Counted from the first letter of the stretch, positions 53,494 to 62,507 are shown. The stretch is 64,000 nucleotides of DNA from Sciscionella marina DSM 45152 (GCF_000379465.1 NZ_KB905381.1:310001-374000); one strand, 5' to 3'. Translations and numbers: made by a program. The notes: generated by a model not told the origin, from the letters alone.

Positions 53494-55026
53494 TTAGTCC
53501 GGGAAATACCGCGCCACGAGCGGCAGCACGTGCGCGCGCAGTTCCGGATCCAGCCCGATGCGGGTGCGACGATCCAGCACATCCTCGGCCAGCAGGGCGC
53601 CCTCGTTGCGGATCGCGAACCGCAGCTCGGCACCGGTGACCGTGGTGCCCTCGGCGATCGGGGCGAGCAGCTCCGGATCGCCGTGCGCTTCGGCGAGCAC
53701 CCGGGGAGCCTCGGTGCCGTAAGCGCGCACCAGCCGGGCCGGTGCGGGCACCGAAGCCAGTCTGCCGCGCGGGGTGGCGCCGACGAGGGGGAGCCGTTTC
53801 GTGCGGCACGGGCCCGCGGCGAGGTTCCTGGAGCCCACGGCGGCATCGACCGCGTCCTGGGCCATCCGCCGATAGGTGGTGAGCTTTCCGCCGACGATCG
53901 TGATCAGTCCATCGGTACCGTGCAGCACGCTGTGTTCCCGGGACACATCCGCGGTGCGCCCGCCTCCGGTGTCGAGCAGCGGCCGGAGCCCGGAGTAGGT
54001 GCCGAGCAGGCGAGCGCGGTCCAGTGGCTCGGCGAGCGCGGAATTGACCGTGTCGAGCAGGAAATCGATCTCGGCCGCGCTCGCCTCGGGCACATCCGGG
54101 ATCGGACCCTCGGCCTCCTCGTCGGTGAGCCCGACGTACACCCGGCCGTCCCTGGCGGGCAGCGCGAACACGAACCGGTTGCGCTCACCGGGAACCGGGA
54201 TCGTGAGCCCCGCGGTGAGGCCGCCGAACTCGCTGGACGGGAACACCAGGTGGGTTCCCCGGCTCGGGCGCAGCCGCACACCCTCGGCCAGTTCACCGGC
54301 CCACACCCCGGCCGCGTTGACCACCGCGCGGGCTCGCACCTGGATACCGCGTCCGCCGATGGTGTCCCGCAGCACCGCGCCGTCCCCGGTGACCGCACCG
54401 GCCGCGCACCGGGTGAGCACCCGGGCCCCGTGCGCCGCCGCGGTCCTGGCGAGCGCGGTGACCAGGCGGGCGTCATCGGTGAGCTGGCCGTCCCAGAACA
54501 CCAGTCCGCCACGCAGCCCTTCGCCGCGCACGGTCGGGGCGAGCCTGCGCACCAGGGAGGGCCGGACGCGCCGCGAGCGGGGAAGCGTGGCCGGGGAGGT
54601 CCGCGCCGCGGTGCGCAGTGCGTCCCCGGCCAGGTATCCGGCGCGCACCAGTGCGGACTCGCTCTTGGACACCCCGGGCAGCAGCGGGATGAGCTGGGGC
54701 AGCGGGTGAACCAGATGCGGCGCGGTGCGTTCGAGGAGAATGCCGCGTTCCACCGCGCTCTCGTAGGCGATGCCGACCCCGCCGCTGGCCAGATACCGCA
54801 GCCCGCCGTGCACGAGTTTGGAGCTCCACCTACTGGTGCCGTTGGCCAGATCGGCGCGTTCGGCGAGCACCACGGAAAGGCCGCGGGATACCGCGTCCAG
54901 TGCGATGCCCGTCCCGGTGACCCCGCCGCCGATCACGAGCACATCCACCCGGGGATCGGCTTCGAGCGCGGCGAGTTCGGCGGTGCGGCGGCCCGCGTTC
55001 AGATCGGGGTTCGGATCGGGGTTCAT
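53494..55026 (-). CDS. glpD: FAD-dependent glycerol-3-phosphate dehydrogenase
   Basis: 510 aa. FAD-binding start VDVLVIGGGVTGTGIALDAV (residue about 28), then VVLAERADLANGTSRWSSKL, LVHGGLRYLASGGVGIAYES, FWDGQLTDDARLVTALARTA, RGTHLVFPSSEFGGL, TYSGLRPLLD, IVGGKLTTYRRMAQDAVDAA. The C-terminal cap has FAIRNEGALLAEDVLDRRTR. Oxidises sn-glycerol-3-phosphate to DHAP with electron transfer to the quinone pool, peripheral to the membrane. ATG 55026 chosen because family homology begins there. Coupled to the upstream TetR gene (ATGA, 55023-55026). Confidence 0.9.
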   Translation of the reverse strand: MNPDPNPDLNAGRRTAELAALEADPRVDVLVIGGGVTGTGIALDAVSRGLSVVLAERADLANGTSRWSSKLVHGGLRYLASGGVGIAYESAVERGILLERTAPHLVHPLPQLIPLLPGVSKSESALVRAGYLAGDALRTAARTSPATLPRSRRVRPSLVRRLAPTVRGEGLRGGLVFWDGQLTDDARLVTALARTAAAHGARVLTRCAAGAVTGDGAVLRDTIGGRGIQVRARAVVNAAGVWAGELAEGVRLRPSRGTHLVFPSSEFGGLTAGLTIPVPGERNRFVFALPARDGRVYVGLTDEEAEGPIPDVPEASAAEIDFLLDTVNSALAEPLDRARLLGTYSGLRPLLDTGGGRTADVSREHSVLHGTDGLITIVGGKLTTYRRMAQDAVDAAVGSRNLAAGPCRTKRLPLVGATPRGRLASVPAPARLVRAYGTEAPRVLAEAHGDPELLAPIAEGTTVTGAELRFAIRNEGALLAEDVLDRRTRIGLDPELRAHVLPLVARYFPD

Positions 55027-55607
55027 GGCGTGAGATACCTCGTGAGCAGTTGGCGCAGTTCCTCGTCCAGCGCGGTGAGTTCGGCCTCGGTCTCGGCGAG
55101 TACCGGTCCGGTGAGGGTGAACGACCACGCGGTCAGCAGCACGGCCTTGGCCCGGGCGTCCTGATCGCCCGCGCGCACGGTGCCCCGTTCCGCGCCCGCG
55201 GTCAGCGCCGCCTCGATCGTGCCGAGCTGCGCGGTCGTGGTGGTTCCCCTGCGCCGTACCAGATAGGGCAGCAGAACCTCCGGGTCGAGCGCGATGATCT
55301 TCTGCAGCATCGGGTGCGCGCGCACCTGCCGGACCACCCGCACCAGTTCCTCGGCGAGGTCGACCTCGCCGTGCTGGGCCGCGATCCCCAGCCGCGCCCA
55401 TTCGCGGGTCATCAGCGCGGCCACGACCTGGCGCACATCGCTCCAGCGCCGGTAGAGCGTGGCGCGGGAGACCCCGCTGGCGCGGGCGATATCGGACATC
55501 GTCATCCGGCGTACCCCGATCCCGAGCAGCAGTTCGTAGGCGGCGTCCAGGATCTGCTCCTCCGGGATGGCGTTCGCCGGCTCGAGGGTATTGCGTCGCT
55601 GCGACAT
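55023..55607 (-). CDS. TetR-family regulator of the glp/flavoprotein locus
   Basis: 194 aa. HTH residues about 15-60: PEEQILDAAYELLLGIGVRR, MTMSDIARASGVSRATLYRR. The C-terminal domain carries LAEELVRVVRQVRAHPMLQK. Divergent from the alkyl-DHAP-synthase-like flavoprotein gene across only 19 bp, with no Shine-Dalgarno for either gene, and translationally coupled to glpD. I recall the M. tuberculosis block Rv2249c-Rv2252 with the same order. It should control both directions from the single short intergenic operator. Confidence 0.85.
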   Translation of the reverse strand: MSQRRNTLEPANAIPEEQILDAAYELLLGIGVRRMTMSDIARASGVSRATLYRRWSDVRQVVAALMTREWARLGIAAQHGEVDLAEELVRVVRQVRAHPMLQKIIALDPEVLLPYLVRRRGTTTTAQLGTIEAALTAGAERGTVRAGDQDARAKAVLLTAWSFTLTGPVLAETEAELTALDEELRQLLTRYLTP

Positions 55608-55626
55608 AGTGTGTCAATTTGTAACA
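55608..55626. promoter_or_regulatory. 19-bp divergent leaderless promoter/operator
   Basis: AGTGTGTCAATTTGTAACA between the two starts. TGTCAATTTGTAACA is a semi-palindrome (TGT...ACA ends). Candidate -10 hexamers lie 7-8 bp from each start (TCAATT toward the flavoprotein, CAAATT toward tetR). One bound dimer would shut both genes. Confidence 0.5.
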
Positions 55627-57189
55627 GTGTCGAGCCCAGAATTCCACCCGTACCGCTGGGGCACCGCTTCGCTGGAGCTGCCCGAGGCCGTCCGCGCCGC
55701 GCTCGCCGCCTTCGGGGTGCGGGAACCGGAGAACCCGCCGGTCGCCGTCGAACAGGCCGCGCTGCCGGATCCGGTGCTGAGCGAACCGGCCGAGGCGGCG
55801 CTCGCAGCGATCGTCGGTGCGGACCGGGTACAGACCGGGCGGGCCGCGCGTGTGGGGCACACGCGCGGCTGGTCCACCCCCGACCTGCTGGCCCTGCGCG
55901 CCGGGGATGCGGCGGACGCCCCGGACGCGGTGGTCAGTCCGGGAACGCACGAGCAGACGGTCGCGGTACTGGAGACCTGCGCCGCGCACCGGATCGCCGT
56001 GGTGCCCTACTCCGGTGGCACCTCGGTGGTCGGCGGGCTGGTCCCGGCGCGCTCCGGGTTCGCCGCGGTGATCAGCCTGGACACCCGCGCGCTCACCGGT
56101 CTGCAGGAGTTCGACGAGATCTCGCGCACTGCACGGTTCGGGGCCGGGACGCGGGGCCCCGAAGCCGAGCGGTCGCTCGGCGAACGCGGGTACACCCTCG
56201 GGCATTTCCCGCAGTCCTACGAGGGAGCCTGCCTCGGCGGATACGCCGCCGCCCGGTCGGCCGGTCAGGCCTCCGCCGGATACGGGCGTTTCGACGAGAT
56301 GGTCGTCGGGCTGACGTTGGCCACCCCGCGCGGCACGGTCACCCTCGGCACCGCGCCGAAGGCGGCGACCGGACCGGATCTGCGCCAGCTGGTGCTCGGT
56401 TCGGAGGGCACGCTCGGCGTGATCACCTCGGTGACCGTACGGGTGCGCCGTGCCCCCGCCGAACAGGCCTACGAGGGCTGGCGGTTCGGTTCCTTCGCCG
56501 AGGGCGCGACCGCACTGCGCCGCCTCGCCCAGGACGGCCCGCTGCCCGCCGTGCTGCGGCTCTCCGATGAGGCGGAGACCGCGGTGAACCTCGCGGATCC
56601 CGCCGCGGGTCCCGGATCGGGCGGCTGCCTGGCGATCATCGGGTACGCGGACGGGCTCGAATCCCGCTCGGCGATCGACGAGGTGCTGCGCGAGGCGGGC
56701 GGGGAACCGCTCGGCGACGGCCCCGGGCAGGCCTGGGAGGCCGGGCGATACCGCGCCCCGTACCTGCGGGACGCGCTGCTCGACGCGGGCGCGTTCGCGG
56801 AAACCCTGGAAACGGCGACCTTCTGGTCCAACCTGGACACGGTCAAGGCCGCGGTCACCGAGGCGATCACCGCGCACCTGGAGCGCGCGCTCGTGCTCTG
56901 CCACATCTCGCACGTCTACGAGACCGGAGCCTCGCTGTACTTCACCGTGGTGTGCGCCCAGGGCACGGACCCGGCAGGGCGCTGGGCGGAGGCGAAACAC
57001 GCGGCGAACGCGGCGATCCGCACCGCGGGTGCGGCGATCACCCACCATCACGGTGTCGGCACCGATCATCGGGACACCTATCTGGACGAGATCGGCCCGC
57101 TCGCGGCCGACGCCTTGCGCGGGGCCAAACGCGCGCTCGATCCCGAGGGGATCATGAACCCCGGCGTGCTGCTGCCCGCGGACGGCTGA
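55627..57189 (+). CDS. FAD-binding oxidoreductase, alkyldihydroxyacetonephosphate-synthase-like
   Basis: 520 aa, FAD_binding_4 plus C-terminal FAD-linked oxidase domain. VSPGTHEQTVAVLETCAAHR, VVPYSGGTSVVGGLVPARSG (FAD pyrophosphate-binding), FPQSYEGACLGGYAAARSAG (T/S-x-GG region), GTLGVITSVTVRVRRAPAEQ, and C-terminal HHHGVGTDHRDTYLDEIG then RALDPEGIMNPGVLLP. His-rich HHHGVG matches the active-site His motif of AGPS enzymes. True ether-lipid synthesis in this organism is not established; the counterpart I recall in M. tuberculosis (Rv2251) is a flavoprotein of unknown role. GTG start at 55627 without Shine-Dalgarno; 1 bp from the lipid kinase gene. Confidence 0.83.
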   Translation: MSSPEFHPYRWGTASLELPEAVRAALAAFGVREPENPPVAVEQAALPDPVLSEPAEAALAAIVGADRVQTGRAARVGHTRGWSTPDLLALRAGDAADAPDAVVSPGTHEQTVAVLETCAAHRIAVVPYSGGTSVVGGLVPARSGFAAVISLDTRALTGLQEFDEISRTARFGAGTRGPEAERSLGERGYTLGHFPQSYEGACLGGYAAARSAGQASAGYGRFDEMVVGLTLATPRGTVTLGTAPKAATGPDLRQLVLGSEGTLGVITSVTVRVRRAPAEQAYEGWRFGSFAEGATALRRLAQDGPLPAVLRLSDEAETAVNLADPAAGPGSGGCLAIIGYADGLESRSAIDEVLREAGGEPLGDGPGQAWEAGRYRAPYLRDALLDAGAFAETLETATFWSNLDTVKAAVTEAITAHLERALVLCHISHVYETGASLYFTVVCAQGTDPAGRWAEAKHAANAAIRTAGAAITHHHGVGTDHRDTYLDEIGPLAADALRGAKRALDPEGIMNPGVLLPADG

Positions 57190-57190
57190 G

Positions 57191-58060
57191 ATGCGTGAGT
57201 TCACCGCCCTGATCAACCCGGTCTCCGGGGGTGGGGAGGCGGCCGCGCGGCTCCGCCCGGTCCTGGCGGCCTTGCGCGCCTTGGGATCCGAGGTCGTGCT
57301 CGAACGGACCCGCAGCGCCGCGCATGCCAGTGAGCTCGCGTTCGAGGCTGCCGGGAACGGGCGGGTGGTGCTCGCCGTCGGCGGGGACGGGCTGGTGCGC
57401 GATGCCGCGGGCGCGGTGGTGCGCGCGGGCGGAACCCTGGGCATCGTGCCCGCCGGACGGGGCAACGATTTCGCCCGCACCCTCGGCCTTCCCGCCGAAC
57501 CGGACCGGCTGGCCGCGTTGCTGCACGAGGGCGCGGTGCGGGAGCTGGATGTGCTCGACGCGGACGGGGTGATCGTGCCCGGCAACGTGTACGCCGGGAT
57601 CGATTCCAAGGCAAGCGTGCTGATCAACGCCAACCGGTGGGTGCCGGCCGCGCTGCTGTACCGGATCGCCCCGGTACTCGCCTTTCTGCGCTGGAAACCC
57701 GCCGAATACACCCTCGAGATCGACGGCGAACAACTCCGGGCGCGGGCGAACACCGTGGTGCTGGCGAATTCCGGGGCCTACGGGCACGGCTTGCGGATCG
57801 TGCCGCCCGCCGTGCTGGACGACGGCCGCGCCGATGTGCTCGTGGTCGGCGAGGGACCGCGTTCGGCGATCGTGCGGTTCATGCGCGAGGCGAAGACCGG
57901 ATCGCATGTGCGCCGCCCCGAGGTCAGCCTGCGCACCGCGCGGGAGATCCGCATGCGGGTGGACCGCCCGGTCCCGCTGTGCGCGGACGGGGACGTGATC
58001 GGTGAACTTCCGGTCACCGTGCGGCTGCGTCCGGGGGCGTTGCGGGTGATCACCGGCTGA
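57191..58060 (+). CDS. diacylglycerol kinase-family lipid kinase
   Basis: 289 aa. DAGK catalytic domain: FTALINPVSGGGEAAARLRP, VLAVGGDGLVRDAAGAVVRA (GGDGL where GGDGT is usual) and GIVPAGRGNDFARTLGLPAE. The C-terminal beta-sandwich has YAGIDSKASVLINANRWVPA, VVLANSGAYGHGLRIVPPAV and VDRPVPLCADGDVIGELPV. Phosphorylates diacylglycerol or related lipids to phosphatidate. One base after the flavoprotein stop, so co-translated; a Rv2252-like enzyme is the expected counterpart. The Thr-to-Leu change in GGDGT may alter ATP handling. Confidence 0.88.
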   Translation: MREFTALINPVSGGGEAAARLRPVLAALRALGSEVVLERTRSAAHASELAFEAAGNGRVVLAVGGDGLVRDAAGAVVRAGGTLGIVPAGRGNDFARTLGLPAEPDRLAALLHEGAVRELDVLDADGVIVPGNVYAGIDSKASVLINANRWVPAALLYRIAPVLAFLRWKPAEYTLEIDGEQLRARANTVVLANSGAYGHGLRIVPPAVLDDGRADVLVVGEGPRSAIVRFMREAKTGSHVRRPEVSLRTAREIRMRVDRPVPLCADGDVIGELPVTVRLRPGALRVITG

Positions 58061-58118
58061 TTGTCACGAAAACCGGGGCTGTCCGGTCTGACTTGTCGAG
58101 AGCGACAGGAAGGAAGGG

Positions 58119-58877
58119 ATGGCCATGATCCTGGTGACCGGGGCGTCCGGACGGCTCGGCGGCGCGCTGCTGGACCGGCTCGCCGGACAGGGGGAGCGGG
58201 TGCGCGCGCTCAGCCGCAGGGCACGCTCGGGTGGCGGTGCCGAATGGGTGCGCGGTGACCTGAGCAGCGGCGAAGGACTCGAAGCCGCGCTCGACGGAAT
58301 CGGCACGGTGATCCACGGCGCGACGACGATCGGGCGCGCCGACAGCGCGGCGACCGAGCGGCTGCTCCAGGTGGCGCGGCGCGCGGGCGTACGGCATTTC
58401 GTCTATGTCTCGATCGTCGGGGTGGACGCGATCCCGTTTTTCTATTACCGCACGAAACTCGAATGCGAACGGCTGGTCGCCGCCTCCGGGATACCGTGGA
58501 CGGTGCTGCGGGCCACCCAGTTCCACGAGCTGCTCGCCCAGATCTTCGCGGTGCAGCGGTTCTCGCCCGTCCTGCTGACCGTGTCCGGGCTGCGGTTCCA
58601 GCCGGTGGACACCACCGAAGTCGCCGAGCGCCTCGCGCTGCTCGCCGGAGGACCGGCTCAGGGCATGGCCGCGGAGATCGGCGGGCCGGAAGTGCTCGGG
58701 ATGCGCGAGCTCAACCGCCGGTACGCGCGTTCCCGGGGCTGGCACAAACCCGTGCTCACCGTCCCCGGTTCCGGCACGGTGCTGCGCCGCTTCCGGGAAG
58801 GGCACAACCTCACCCCGGAGCACGCCGACGGGACGATCGGTTTCGCCCGGTTCCTCGCCGAGGGAGCGGGGAAATGA
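58119..58877 (+). CDS. NmrA/SDR-atypical NAD(P)-binding protein
   Basis: 252 aa. Rossmann start MILVTGASGRLGGALLDRLA with RALSRRARSGGG, then GIGTVIHGATTIGRADSAAT, VRHFVYVSIVGVDAIPFFYY (Ser and Tyr replaced-type active site) and WTVLRATQFHELLAQIFAVQ. Resembles NmrA-like/UbiE-quinone-sensing or flavin-reductase-type SDR proteins. Two starts are possible: ATG 58119 and ATG 58125 behind AGGAAGGAAGGG; the second has the better spacing. Coupled to the next membrane gene by ATGA. Confidence 0.78.
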   Translation: MAMILVTGASGRLGGALLDRLAGQGERVRALSRRARSGGGAEWVRGDLSSGEGLEAALDGIGTVIHGATTIGRADSAATERLLQVARRAGVRHFVYVSIVGVDAIPFFYYRTKLECERLVAASGIPWTVLRATQFHELLAQIFAVQRFSPVLLTVSGLRFQPVDTTEVAERLALLAGGPAQGMAAEIGGPEVLGMRELNRRYARSRGWHKPVLTVPGSGTVLRRFREGHNLTPEHADGTIGFARFLAEGAGK

Positions 58878-59287
58878 TCGCGCGCCGGATACTGCGCGGC
58901 GGTCTCGCGCTGCTCACGCTGACCCAGCTCGCGGTCGGGCTCGTGGCGCTGTTCCTGCCGCACTGGTTCTTCTCGTTCCCGGTCGTCGGGATGGGAATGG
59001 CGTACAACCCGCACCTGATGATGGATTACGGCGCGATGGGGCTGGCCACCTGCGTCGTGCTGGGCACCGCGGTGTTCCGCCTCCGGCTCGCGCGGCTCGC
59101 GCTGCTGGTGTACCTCGTCTTCGCGGTGGCGCACTTCGGCATCCACGTGCGCTTCATCGACTGCCTGAGCCCGGCGACCGCGACCGGATTGCTCGTGGTG
59201 CTCGGTTTCGCGATCGCGATCCCGCTCGGTCTGCTGGCGCTGACCCGTCAGTCCTCGCCGAGCAGTTCGGCGAGCACCACGGCGTGA
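58874..59287 (+). CDS. small four-helix membrane protein
   Basis: 137 aa with four hydrophobic helices (LLTLTQLAVGLVALFLPHWF, LMMDYGAMGLATCVVLGTAV, LARLALLVYLVFAVAHFGIH, TATGLLVVLGFAIAIPLGLL) and conserved-looking H and D residues in loops (MMDYGAMG, HFGIHVRFID). Resembles DoxX-like or DUF4345-type proteins; not certain. ATGA overlap with the NmrA gene shows they form an operon. The 3' end overlaps the convergent DUF488 gene by 40 bp. Confidence 0.65.
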   Translation: MIARRILRGGLALLTLTQLAVGLVALFLPHWFFSFPVVGMGMAYNPHLMMDYGAMGLATCVVLGTAVFRLRLARLALLVYLVFAVAHFGIHVRFIDCLSPATATGLLVVLGFAIAIPLGLLALTRQSSPSSSASTTA

Positions 59288-59595
59288 CTGTGCTCCAGGT
59301 CCTTGGTCGCGGTGAGCAGGGTGACGGTGCCCGTGGTGTGTGCCAGCCGGTGCACCGCAGGGTTCCCGCTCAGCTCGGCCCGGTAGCGCTCGCGGAACTC
59401 GTCGAACCGTTCCGGGCGGTGGCCATACCAGGTGCGCAGTTCGGATGAGGGCGCGAGGTCCTTGCCCCACTCGTCCATGGCCAGTGCCTCGCGGCGGACC
59501 CCGCGCGGCCACAGCCGGTCGATGAGCACCCGGAGGCCCTCGTCCGGTTTCTCGGCGGCGTACACCCGCCGGATTCGTATCGTCGGTCGTGCCAT
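59248..59595 (-). CDS. DUF488 domain protein
   Basis: 115 aa. DUF488 features: IRIRRVYAAEKPDEGLRVLI, RLWPRGVRREALAMDEWGKD, LRTWYGHRPERFDEFRERYR, and TLLTATKDLEHSHAVVLAEL. Function unknown; many carry this compact fold with the RLWPRG motif. ATG 59595 chosen as the first residue of the family pattern; a longer upstream reading is not supported. Divergent from the secreted GH2 gene. Confidence 0.85.
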   Translation of the reverse strand: MARPTIRIRRVYAAEKPDEGLRVLIDRLWPRGVRREALAMDEWGKDLAPSSELRTWYGHRPERFDEFRERYRAELSGNPAVHRLAHTTGTVTLLTATKDLEHSHAVVLAELLGED

Positions 59596-59670
59596 ACTTC
59601 CATTGTGCGCTTCCACTGCTCGTTCCGGGGGTATTTGGGGCCGCACCCCTTCCGCCCGCGTTCGGTCTAT

Positions 59671-59689
59671 GTTAAGAAACTTTCCGAAC
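59671..59689. promoter_or_regulatory. operator-like box upstream of the secreted GH2 gene
   Basis: GTTAAGAAACTTTCCGAAC is an imperfect 19-bp palindrome with 9-bp arms around a central C (2 arm mismatches). It closely resembles GTTAGGAAACTTTCCTAAC-type boxes that I recall upstream of actinobacterial chitosanase and glucosaminidase genes (CsnR-like ROK regulators). It lies 16 bp upstream of the ATG. Confidence 0.55.
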
Positions 59690-59705
59690 TCTGAGCGGAG
59701 GTCGC

Positions 59706-62507
59706 ATGAACCGGAAGCTGCGAACAGGACTCGTCTCGATCACCGCGCTCGTGCTCATGGCCTCCGGGATACCCGCGGTCGCCGCGGATGCCGCCGCTGG
59801 CGCGCCGGACAGTGCGGCGCAGGGACTGCGCACCATCGGGAAAGCGGGCTGGCAAGTGGCCAGCAGTGCCGACGCGCCGCAGGGCGGGGCCGAGGTCTCC
59901 AGCCCGCAATTCGCCACGAAGGGCTGGCTCCCGGTGCGCCCGGACGACGCCGGTGCGCCGGGCACCGAGATCGGCGCGCTGGTGCAGAACGGTGCCTGCC
60001 CCAACGTTTTCTACTCCGACAATATGCGCAAGTGCTTCGGCTATCAGGCCAAGCGCGGACCGGTGGAGACCAAACGGTTCGCGGTGCCGTGGTGGTTCCG
60101 CACCACCTTCACCGCGAACCCGCACTTCGGCGGGCACCATCAGCTGGTACTCGACGGCGTGGTCGGCGAGGCCGATATCTGGCTCAACGGCAAGAAGATC
60201 GCCGATCGTTCGCAGGTGTCCGGGGCGTTCGCCGAACACCGGCTGGACGTGAGCGGGGCGCTGCGGCCGGGCGCGAACTCGCTCGCGGTGCGGATGTACC
60301 CGAACGATCCGCAGAAGCAGTTCACCCTCTCCGCGCTGGACTGGAGTCAGCTTCCTCCGGACAACCAGACCGGTATCGAGCTGCTGGTCCAGCTGCGCAC
60401 CAGTGGACCGGTCGCGATCGGGAATTCCCATGTACTGCAACACAATGCGGCGGATCTGCACGACTCGGAGCTCACCGTGCGGACCGAGGTGAGCAATGCG
60501 AGCGACCGCCCGCAGCGGGCGATGGTGACCGCGCGGGTGAGCCGACCACGTGGCGCGGGTGCCCCGATTTCGCTGCACCGCGCGGTTCTCGTGCCACCGC
60601 GCAGCACACGACAGGTCGGCTTCACCCCGGCCGATGAGCGCCGGCTGCGGATCGAGCACCCCAGGATCTGGTGGCCCTACCGGATGGGCGGCCAGCCGCT
60701 GTACACGGTGGACACCGCGGTCGCGCAGTACGGCCGGATCTCGAACAGCGAGCACCAGGACTTCGGTATTCGCACGGTGACCTCGAAGCTGGTCGGGAAA
60801 TCCAAGGCGGCGCCACACGGGGTGCGGCAGTACAGCATCAACGGCAGGCCCTTCGTGGTGCGCGGCGGTGGGTTCGGCCAGGATCTGCTGCTGCACTATT
60901 CCCGAGGGGACATCGCACACCAGTTCGCGCTGATGAAGAACATGGGGATCAATCTGGTGCGCCTCGAAGGCCACGAGATGCCGCCGGACTTCTACCGGCA
61001 GGCCGACCGGGCCGGGATGCTCATCGAGTCCGGTTTCCTGTGCTGCGTGGATTCCTGGCAGCCGCCCGAGGACGGTTCCGGGCTCAGCGAACGGGATTAC
61101 GCGATCATGCACCGGTCCGCGCGCTCGATCGGGGAGCGGCTGCGTTCGCATCCGAGCGTGATCACCTACACCTGGAGCGACAACGCGCCGCCCCCGCGGC
61201 AGGAGAAGGAATCGCTGGCGGGCTTCGCCGAGGCCGATTTCGACGTCCCGTTCATCGCTTCCTCGGAGTACAAGAGCAGCCCGGAACTCGGTCCGGCCGG
61301 GGAGAAGGAAGGGCCGTACGACTGGGTTCCACCGAACTACTGGTACGACAGGAAACACTTCGACACAGAAGACTCCTCCCTCACCAACGCGGGCGGGGCG
61401 TGGGGATTCGACAGCGAACAGAGCGCGGGCAACACCGTGCCCACCCTGGACTCGCTGAAGTCCTTTCTATCTCCCGAAGAGCTGCGCAAACTGTGGACCG
61501 ATCCGGAATATCACCAATACCACAACAACTACGAGTCCGGGCACGACGGCTACGCGTTCGGCACCCTGTACCACTTCGACACGGCGCTCGCGAAACGGTA
61601 CGGGAAGTGGAACAGCCTGGAATCCTATGTGCGCGCCGCGCAGGTGCAGAACTACGAGAACACCCGCGCCCAGTTCGAGGCCTTCCTCGATCATTCGACG
61701 GACAAGCCGGTGCCCGCGACGGGAACGATCTACTGGCAGCTGAACAAGGGCTGGCCGAGTCTGCTGTGGACACTCTACGGCTACGACGGTGATCAGGCGG
61801 GCGGTTATTTCGGTGCGCAGGCGGCGAACCGCCCGCTGCACGCGCTCTACACCCAGAACGCCGACGGTGCGGACAGCGTCACCGTGGACAACCTCACCGG
61901 GAAAACCGCGCGCGATCTCTCGGTGCACGCGGTCGTGCGCGATCTGCACGGTACGGTGCTCGATGATCAGCGTGCCGAGGGGCTGACCCTGCAGAGCCAG
62001 GGAGTGCGGAACTCGGTGCTCGCCCCGAAAACCCCGGAGCACGGCGTCTATTTCGTGGAACTGCGGCTGGAACGCGCCGGAAAGCTGGTGGACCGCAACG
62101 TGTACTGGCGTTCCGCGGACGGCAAGGACACCGTGGACTGGGGTAAGACGCTCGGCAATCCGCAGGCCACGATGACCGGCTACGCCGACCTTTCCGCGCT
62201 GCACGACCTGCCGAAGGCGACCGTTTCCGCGCAGGCGCACACCAGGAAGGTCGGGGACGAGCGAGTGACCACGGTGACGCTGAGGAACACCTCGCCCGGT
62301 ACCGCTGCGGCCTTCTTCCTGCGCGCCGATCTGCGCGATTCGGCGAACGGATCCGCTGTGCCGCAAGGAATCTGGTCGGGCAACGAGGTGACCCTGTGGC
62401 CCGGGCAGAGCCAGCGCATCCAGGTCAGCTACTCCGCGAAGGATCTGCGCGGCAGCCCGGAGATCAGCATCGGCGGGTGGAACACCGTTCCGGTCACCGT
62501 GCGATAG
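59706..62507 (+). CDS. secreted GH2 exo-beta-D-glucosaminidase (CsxA-like)
   Basis: 933 aa. Sec signal peptide (LVSITALVLMASGIPAVAA, cleavage near AxA at about residue 27). GH2 order: jelly-roll sugar-binding domain (WWFRTTFTANPHFGG, WLNGKKIADRSQVSG), Ig-like domain, TIM barrel (RGGGFGQDLLLHYSR, MGINLVRLEGHEMPPDFY) and C-terminal Ig-like domains. Catalytic acid/base Asp492 in TWSDNAPP and nucleophile Glu571 in GFDSEQSAGN match CsxA. GPYDWVPPNYWYDRKHF and TIYWQLNKGWPSLLWTLYG are also typical. No C-terminal CBM is present, unlike longer CsxA. Removes terminal glucosamine from chito-oligosaccharides outside the cell. ATG 59706 behind GGAGG. Confidence 0.88.
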   Translation: MNRKLRTGLVSITALVLMASGIPAVAADAAAGAPDSAAQGLRTIGKAGWQVASSADAPQGGAEVSSPQFATKGWLPVRPDDAGAPGTEIGALVQNGACPNVFYSDNMRKCFGYQAKRGPVETKRFAVPWWFRTTFTANPHFGGHHQLVLDGVVGEADIWLNGKKIADRSQVSGAFAEHRLDVSGALRPGANSLAVRMYPNDPQKQFTLSALDWSQLPPDNQTGIELLVQLRTSGPVAIGNSHVLQHNAADLHDSELTVRTEVSNASDRPQRAMVTARVSRPRGAGAPISLHRAVLVPPRSTRQVGFTPADERRLRIEHPRIWWPYRMGGQPLYTVDTAVAQYGRISNSEHQDFGIRTVTSKLVGKSKAAPHGVRQYSINGRPFVVRGGGFGQDLLLHYSRGDIAHQFALMKNMGINLVRLEGHEMPPDFYRQADRAGMLIESGFLCCVDSWQPPEDGSGLSERDYAIMHRSARSIGERLRSHPSVITYTWSDNAPPPRQEKESLAGFAEADFDVPFIASSEYKSSPELGPAGEKEGPYDWVPPNYWYDRKHFDTEDSSLTNAGGAWGFDSEQSAGNTVPTLDSLKSFLSPEELRKLWTDPEYHQYHNNYESGHDGYAFGTLYHFDTALAKRYGKWNSLESYVRAAQVQNYENTRAQFEAFLDHSTDKPVPATGTIYWQLNKGWPSLLWTLYGYDGDQAGGYFGAQAANRPLHALYTQNADGADSVTVDNLTGKTARDLSVHAVVRDLHGTVLDDQRAEGLTLQSQGVRNSVLAPKTPEHGVYFVELRLERAGKLVDRNVYWRSADGKDTVDWGKTLGNPQATMTGYADLSALHDLPKATVSAQAHTRKVGDERVTTVTLRNTSPGTAAAFFLRADLRDSANGSAVPQGIWSGNEVTLWPGQSQRIQVSYSAKDLRGSPEISIGGWNTVPVTVR

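Noticed and set aside
55027-57753. N-terminal extension of the glpD reading frame across the TetR and flavoprotein genes
   Set aside because: The extension is not homologous to anything in GlpD and crosses two real genes; ATG 55026 starts the family homology.
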